Positions 59,441 through 64,000 of a stretch of 64,000 nt of DNA are shown here, in pieces (the first letter of the stretch is position 1; the number at the start of each line of letters is the position of its first letter). The notes beneath the pieces are model-generated. The model did not search any database. It saw only the letters and a program-made list of their open reading frames with translations, and was not told the DNA's origin. The translations under genes were made by a program, and so were the position numbers. Source of the DNA: Parapedobacter luteus (GTDB lineage: Bacteria; Bacteroidota; Bacteroidia; Sphingobacteriales; Sphingobacteriaceae); assembly GCF_900168055.1 (NCBI RefSeq), contig NZ_FUYS01000006.1, positions 186,001 to 250,000 of the forward strand, in the 5' to 3' direction.

Positions 59441-60418
59441 AACACCTCCCAGTATATACCGCCTTATCCCAACATACGCCAATGTAAGCAAAGCCAAAAG
59501 ACACAACGCCACTTTGAGCTGCGTGATAGATGGATAATCCGTCGCTATCATAATCAACACTCCCACCCCAACCTGCAATAAACCATAACACGTCGCTATC
59601 ACCAACCGGTTCCCTCTGCCCTCATTCGCCAAATATTGATACAGATGCGTCCGGTGCGCCTTAAAGATATTCTCCCGATTGAATAATCGGTGAATGATCG
59701 TAAGCACACTATCCACCCCATACACCGCAAAAAACATGATGTAAATAAGATTCCCCGTTGCTAAAATCAGGCTTAGCGTCGCAAAAATCAAGATAAAACT
59801 CATGCAGACACTTCCGACATCGCCGGCAAAACACTTCGCGCGCTTCCGGAAGTTGAAAAACGCAAATACCCCATTGGCAACAGCCGTGCAATACAATAAG
59901 CGATCGTCGATAAAGCCCACATCCCGGTTGACCAGCCAGAGCAGCAATAAAACGGCAAAGCTGTAGCTTGACGTAATGCCATTGATTCCATCCATAAAGT
60001 TATAGGCGTTGATGGTACCGATAACCAACACCAACGCCAGTAAAATCAGATACCAGGAATAGTCGAAAAGCCGCACATCGGTAAACAGCAATAATACGGC
60101 AATCAAATGGATACTGATTCGCAGCCGGTTTGATAGTGTAAGCACATCGTCAAGGAAGCTGATAAGCGTAATCAGTGTGAGGCCTGCGAAAAAGAGCGGA
60201 TGAGCCCCTCCGCTCCAGACAAACCACGCCAATGCCCCTAAATAAAACACCACCCCGCCACCACGAATCGTCACTAGCGTATGGCTACTACGCTCGTTGG
60301 GCTTATCAATGATGTTGTAGCGATCAGCAATTCGAAAATACAACAATATGGACACAAACAACGAGGCGGCTATACACGCGTAAATCATGCGGGCAAAGAT
60401 AATTCTTTGCCCATACAT
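59426..60418 (-). CDS. WecA/WbpL-type undecaprenyl-phosphate sugar-1-phosphate transferase
   Basis: The 330-residue MraY/WecA-family membrane enzyme has about ten helices. Key motifs are KPNERSSHTLVTIRGGG, the metal-binding ISFLDDVL, NAYNFMDGINGI, and the RTHLYQYLANEG loop corresponding to the HIHH region. It starts polymer synthesis by moving a HexNAc-1-phosphate onto the lipid carrier at the inner membrane. It is the only initiating enzyme seen in this window. It is encoded opposite to the locus. Confidence 0.93.
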   Translation of the reverse strand: MYGQRIIFARMIYACIAASLFVSILLYFRIADRYNIIDKPNERSSHTLVTIRGGGVVFYLGALAWFVWSGGAHPLFFAGLTLITLISFLDDVLTLSNRLRISIHLIAVLLLFTDVRLFDYSWYLILLALVLVIGTINAYNFMDGINGITSSYSFAVLLLLWLVNRDVGFIDDRLLYCTAVANGVFAFFNFRKRAKCFAGDVGSVCMSFILIFATLSLILATGNLIYIMFFAVYGVDSVLTIIHRLFNRENIFKAHRTHLYQYLANEGRGNRLVIATCYGLLQVGVGVLIMIATDYPSITQLKVALCLLALLTLAYVGIRRYILGGVLKTS

Positions 60419-60615
60419 TCACTAATCTACGCGCCGTTTTAGCAAGCAGTAAAGGCAAGCCAAAGTTTCTACGCTAACCGCTTTCAAGTTTTTGTGGTTT
60501 ATGGCCAATATGAAGATGCGGTACTCCCTGTAAATCGGCCATAGGCCAACTCCGCTACAACAAAAGCCTTCCCTTACCTCCGCACTACCCATTTTATACC
60601 CTTTTACTACCTTCA

Positions 60616-60791
60616 GGGTAAGGAATGGGTAAGGAAAAGGTATGGAAAGGGTAAGGAAACGGTATAGAAAGGGTATGGAAAGGGTATAGAAAGGGTATGG
60701 AAAGGGTATGGAAAGGGTAAGGCAGGGGTAAGGAAGAGGTAAGCCAGGGGTAAGGAAGAGGTAAGCCAGGGGTAAGCAAATGGTAAAGCTC
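60616..60791. repeat. 11-bp minisatellite, about 16 units
   Basis: The consensus unit is RGGTAWGGAAA, repeated head to tail from 60616. Later units drift to GGTAAGCCAG, and two more decayed units follow. Because 11 is not a multiple of 3 it is not coding; Pro-rich frames on the opposite strand are artefacts. Just to the left (about 60575-60610) the complement of the same motif occurs (ACCCATTTTATACCC), so part of the array can fold back. It lies between the WecA-type gene and glmS. The rest of 60419-60954 shows no gene. Confidence 0.92.
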
Positions 60792-60916
60792 TACTAAGCA
60801 TTCGGTAAAGCGTTGGCGGCACGGGCGGACACAGTAAGGTTAATCGAATGGTGCGCTTGCCGCTTTTATAGCGTAAAAAAAACCGTCCGCAATCGATTGA
60901 TTAGTCGCAAAAATCC

Positions 60917-60924
60917 TATTTTTG
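60917..60924 (+). promoter_or_regulatory. Candidate -7 promoter element for glmS
   Basis: TATTTTTG matches TAnnTTTG, 30 bases before the glmS ATG. A TTG 16 bases upstream is at short spacing. The minisatellite lies about 125 bases upstream. Confidence 0.5.
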
Positions 60925-60954
60925 CCGTCATACCAAACAACAAAGACATCATAT

Positions 60955-62796
60955 ATGTGCGGAATTGTAGGCTATACGGGCCAGAAACAGGCGTATCCCA
61001 TCTTAATCGACGGACTGAAAAAATTGGAATACCGGGGCTATGACAGCGCTGGCGTGGCATTGCATAGCGGGGATGACGTCCTCGTGTATAAGAAGCAGGG
61101 CAAGGTAGCGGCACTGGAAACGTTTGCTGCCGCGCAACCGCTCACAGCGACAACAGGCATCGGCCATACGCGATGGGCCACGCATGGTGAACCTTCCGAC
61201 CGCAATGCACATCCGCATTATTCCTCATCCAAGCATATCGCCCTCATCCATAATGGCATTATCGAAAACTATGGGCAGCTGAAAAATGAGCTGCTTAATA
61301 AAGGGTATACCTTCAACAGTGATACGGACTCAGAGGTACTACTCAACTTTATCGAAGATATCAAGATCAACAACGTGTGTTCGCTGGAAGAAGCGGTACG
61401 CATCGCGCTCAAACGTGTCACCGGCGCATATGTCATCCTGCTGATCGACAAAGATCTTCCTGACACCATTATCGCTGCGCGGAAGGGCAGCCCTTTAGTC
61501 ATTGGCGTGGGGAAAAACGAGCACTTCCTCGGCTCGGACGCCTCGCCCATGCTTGCCTATACCAAGGAGGTGGTGTACATCAACGACTACGAACTGGCTA
61601 TCGTAAGGCCCGATGAGCTTATCCTAAAAAACCTGGGCAACGAACGCATCACGCCTTTCGTGCAAAAGCTGGACATGGAGCTGGCGGCTATTGAAAAGGG
61701 CAACTTCGACCATTTCATGCTTAAGGAAATACACGAACAGCCTCAGACCATCCAAGATTCGCTGCGGGGCAGGCTGAACGCCGAACAGGGGACCATCACA
61801 TTGAGCGGCCTGGAAAAAATACAGGACAAGCTGCGCGAGGCCAACCGCATTGTCATCGTGGCCTGCGGCACAAGCTGGCACGCGGGGCTTATCGGCGAAT
61901 ATTTGATCGAGGAGCTTTGCCGGCTCAATGTGGAAGTCGAATACGCGTCGGAATACCGCTATCGCAATCCAATCGTGTCACCAAAAGATGTCATCCTTGC
62001 CATTTCCCAGAGCGGCGAAACAGCGGATACATTGGTAGCGCTGGAAAACGCCAAGAAACAGGGGGCAACAATTTTCGGTATCGTCAATGTGGTGGGCTCA
62101 TCCATCGCCCGGCTGGCCGATGCGGGGGCGTATACCCACGCGGGACCGGAAATCGGCGTGGCCAGCACGAAGGCGTTCACTGCACAGCTTGCTGTACTGC
62201 AGCTCATCGCACTGAAACTTGCCGAGATACGGGGTACGATATCAAATGAATTGTTCCAGACGCTGCTCCGCGAACTGGATGACGTACCCGCCAAGGTGGA
62301 GTGGGTATTGAAAAACCAAGTGGAAAACATCAAAGCCATCGCGCGCGGCTATAAGGATGCGGCAAACTTCCTTTACCTGGGCCGTGGATATAACTTCCCA
62401 ATCGCCCTGGAGGGTGCGTTGAAACTGAAGGAAATCACGTATATCCATGCTGAGGGGTATCCGGCGGCGGAGATGAAACATGGACCCATCGCCCTGGTGG
62501 ACGAAAGCCTACCCGTGGTGTTTGTAGCAACCAAGGATGTGTACCACGAGAAAATCGTGAGCAACATTCAGGAAATCAACGCCCGCAAGGGCAAGGTGGT
62601 GGCCGTGGTATCCGAGGGAGACGATGCGATAAATGACATGGCCGAAGCGGTGATGGTTGTACCTGCTTGTCACGAAATTGTGGCGCCGCTGGTGGCCGTC
62701 ATCCCGTTGCAATTGTTGGCCTATTACATTGGCGTGGAACGGGGCTTGGATGTAGACAAACCACGCAACCTGGCCAAATCGGTCACTGTAGAATAA
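60955..62796 (+). CDS. glmS: Glutamine-fructose-6-phosphate aminotransferase (isomerizing)
   Basis: The 613-residue enzyme starts MCGIVGYTG; Cys2 becomes the N-terminal nucleophile of the glutaminase domain after methionine removal. HTRWATHGEPSDRNAHPH is part of that domain. Two SIS sugar-isomerase domains follow (CGTSWHAGLIGEYLIEEL, SGETADTLVALENAKK, GRGYNFPIALEGALKLKEI). It ends DKPRNLAKSVTVE, the family C-terminus. It makes glucosamine-6-phosphate, precursor of UDP-GlcNAc for peptidoglycan, lipid A and the HexNAc residues of the neighbouring polysaccharide. No glmS-ribozyme-like element was noticed upstream. Confidence 0.98.
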   Translation: MCGIVGYTGQKQAYPILIDGLKKLEYRGYDSAGVALHSGDDVLVYKKQGKVAALETFAAAQPLTATTGIGHTRWATHGEPSDRNAHPHYSSSKHIALIHNGIIENYGQLKNELLNKGYTFNSDTDSEVLLNFIEDIKINNVCSLEEAVRIALKRVTGAYVILLIDKDLPDTIIAARKGSPLVIGVGKNEHFLGSDASPMLAYTKEVVYINDYELAIVRPDELILKNLGNERITPFVQKLDMELAAIEKGNFDHFMLKEIHEQPQTIQDSLRGRLNAEQGTITLSGLEKIQDKLREANRIVIVACGTSWHAGLIGEYLIEELCRLNVEVEYASEYRYRNPIVSPKDVILAISQSGETADTLVALENAKKQGATIFGIVNVVGSSIARLADAGAYTHAGPEIGVASTKAFTAQLAVLQLIALKLAEIRGTISNELFQTLLRELDDVPAKVEWVLKNQVENIKAIARGYKDAANFLYLGRGYNFPIALEGALKLKEITYIHAEGYPAAEMKHGPIALVDESLPVVFVATKDVYHEKIVSNIQEINARKGKVVAVVSEGDDAINDMAEAVMVVPACHEIVAPLVAVIPLQLLAYYIGVERGLDVDKPRNLAKSVTVE

Positions 62797-62804
62797 CCAA
62801 ACGC

Positions 62805-64000
62805 ATGATCATTCACAAAAAACCTCTTCATACGCTGGGTTATGATTTTATCCCCGGCGAATACCTGCCGCAGGGCGCGGATGAGTATTACCTCCGCAAC
62901 CGGCAGCAACTGTCGGCATACAGCTACCGGCCTCTTTCCGAAACTGAAATTGACCGTCTTATGCGTAACGGCAACTATTCGCCCAACTGGGCTGATGTGT
63001 GGGTGACGGACAGTTTCCTGCCCGAGCAGATTGAGCACAGCAAATTCTATGGACGGGTGCGCATCGGCGATATGGAGGCTATCTATTTGGAGTACCGCGA
63101 CCTGAAGCTGCCCGCGGGCATTTACAACAGCACAATCGTAAGCTGCGACATCGGGGGGCGGACTGCTGTACATAACGTGCGCTACCTCGCACACTTCGTT
63201 ATTGGCGATGAGGTAGTGCTCTTCAACATCAATGAGATGGAGACGAGCAGCAATGCCAAATTCGGCAACGGCATCCTCCGGGATGGCGACGCCGAAAGTA
63301 GCCTCATCGAGTTGGAGCTGTGCAACGAAAACGGTGGCCGCGGGGTACTGCCTTTCGATGGCATGCAGGCTTCGGATGTGTACCTCTGGACACGCCACCG
63401 GCATGACCGCCAGTTGCAGGATCGGTTTAGTGCCATGACCTTCCAGCGGTTTGATACCTTCCGCGGTTATTACAGCGTGGTGGGCCACCGGACGGTCATC
63501 AAAAACTCCCACACCATCAAGGATGTGAAGATAGGCACGGACGCCTACATCAAGGGCGTAAATAAATTGAAGAACGTAACGGTCAATTCCATAACCGGAG
63601 CCTATACGCAAATCGGAGAAGGGTGCGAACTGGTCAATGGTATCATCGGACATGGCTGCCGCATCTTCTATGGTGTGAAGGCCGTGCGCTTTATACTGTC
63701 GTCGTTTTCGCAACTCAAATATGGTGCCCGCCTCATCAATTCTTTCTTGGGTGACAACAGCACCATATCGTGCTGTGAGGTGCTCAACTCGCTCATCTTC
63801 CCGGCGCATGAGCAGCACCACAATAATTCGTTTCTCTGCGCGGCGCTGGTGATGGGGCAAAGCAACATGGCCGCGGGCGCTACCGTGGGCTCCAACCACA
63901 ACTCCCGGGGCGCGGATGGTGAAATCATCGCCGCCAGGGGCTTCTGGCCCGGCCTGTGCGTGAGCCTCAAGCACAACTCGCGCTTCGCCTCGTACACGCT
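62805..64000 (+). CDS. DUF4954-family protein (5' part; runs off the right edge)
   Basis: From ATG at 62805, eight bases after glmS, the frame stays open to the window end, giving at least 398 residues. It starts MIIHKKPLHTLGYDFIPGEY and includes KFYGRVRIGDMEAIYLEYRD, the NSTIVSCDIGGRTAVHNVRY stretch and a run of hexapeptide-like turns (ITGAYTQIGEGCELVNGIIG, NSFLGDNSTISCCEVLNSL). These are left-handed beta-helix patterns as in sugar-nucleotide and acyl transferases. I place it in DUF4954, a Bacteroidota family of unknown function. A longer reverse-strand frame (62724-63974) is its shadow. Confidence 0.85.
   Translation, partial: MIIHKKPLHTLGYDFIPGEYLPQGADEYYLRNRQQLSAYSYRPLSETEIDRLMRNGNYSPNWADVWVTDSFLPEQIEHSKFYGRVRIGDMEAIYLEYRDLKLPAGIYNSTIVSCDIGGRTAVHNVRYLAHFVIGDEVVLFNINEMETSSNAKFGNGILRDGDAESSLIELELCNENGGRGVLPFDGMQASDVYLWTRHRHDRQLQDRFSAMTFQRFDTFRGYYSVVGHRTVIKNSHTIKDVKIGTDAYIKGVNKLKNVTVNSITGAYTQIGEGCELVNGIIGHGCRIFYGVKAVRFILSSFSQLKYGARLINSFLGDNSTISCCEVLNSLIFPAHEQHHNNSFLCAALVMGQSNMAAGATVGSNHNSRGADGEIIAARGFWPGLCVSLKHNSRFASYT

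Noticed and set aside
60594-60822. Two Pro/Tyr/Leu/Phe-rich repetitive frames opposite the minisatellite
   Set aside because: They arise mechanically from the 11-bp repeat read in shifting frames; the period is not a multiple of three.
60792-60954. A glmS ribozyme upstream of glmS
   Set aside because: No ribozyme-like core was recognised in the short leader; the region is occupied by the decayed end of the minisatellite and a candidate promoter.
62724-63974. A 416-codon open frame on the minus strand opposite the DUF4954 gene
   Set aside because: Its product has no protein-like pattern. The plus strand encodes a coherent protein starting eight bases after glmS and running to the window edge.

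Overview
The window is chromosomal DNA from a member of the Bacteroidota, most likely the Sphingobacteriales (a Parapedobacter- or Pedobacter-like organism; the genus is a guess). This rests on a SusC/SusD pair with a FecR/ECF-sigma regulator, Bacteroidota-type promoters (TTTG, about 19-20 bases, TAnnTTTG), and families largely confined to this phylum (the putative-porin family, DUF6702, DUF2721, DUF4954, sigma-54 regulators with a GAFTDA loop). No transposase, integrase, CRISPR array or rRNA was seen. One tRNA gene, tRNA-Val(TAC), is present.

Layout. 0-2.4 kb: 3' end of a porin gene and a cupin. 2.5-11.1 kb (minus strand): a TonB-dependent uptake locus read as ECF sigma, FecR, SusC, SusD and a secreted type I phosphodiesterase. 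11.2-11.8 kb: a decayed porin fragment beside tRNA-Val. 11.9-15.1 kb: an NtrC-type regulator, its sensor kinase and a low-molecular-weight phosphatase in one operon. 15.5-31.2 kb: mostly single genes and small groups. These are a conserved hypothetical, a cyclophilin, two AsmA-like paralogues, a vWFA protein with an AAA+ partner, a DUF6702/HupE/M1-peptidase group, an Ldh-family dehydrogenase, an Rrf2 regulator, an FAD-linked aldonolactone oxidase, an orphan sensory-rhodopsin-transducer protein and a DUF2721 protein. Between them lies a family of long palindromic elements sharing an internal core that ends in CCTAGG.

31.3-60.4 kb is a large surface-polysaccharide locus. It opens with a winged-helix regulator and a Wza-like exporter. 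Nucleotide-sugar enzymes follow: a UDP-HexNAc dehydrogenase, RfbC, RfbD, Gmd and Fcl, pointing to HexNAcA-, deoxyhexose- and fucose-type sugars. Next come an ABC exporter (Wzm/Wzt), an unusual cytidylyltransferase/dehydrogenase/SDR/DUF115 cassette, nine glycosyltransferases, a putative toroid enzyme, a Wzz-like chain-length protein, an O-antigen ligase/polymerase and an oppositely oriented beta-helix protein. The locus closes with an epimerase and a WecA/WbpL-type initiating transferase. By eye, base composition drops to AT-rich inside wzt (about 41.2 kb) and recovers near 58.6 kb, marking the strain-variable core. GlmS (60.9 kb), which makes the GlcN-6-P precursor, follows after an 11-bp minisatellite, then a truncated DUF4954 gene at the right edge.

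The most interesting items are the dispersed palindromic family (including a 112-bp tandem triplication), the CMP-activation cassette without a recognisable sugar synthase, the composition break inside wzt, paired palindromes in front of the wzz-like gene, and a conserved promoter/start motif repeated within the polysaccharide locus. All are inferences from reading the sequence; no database search or computation was possible.
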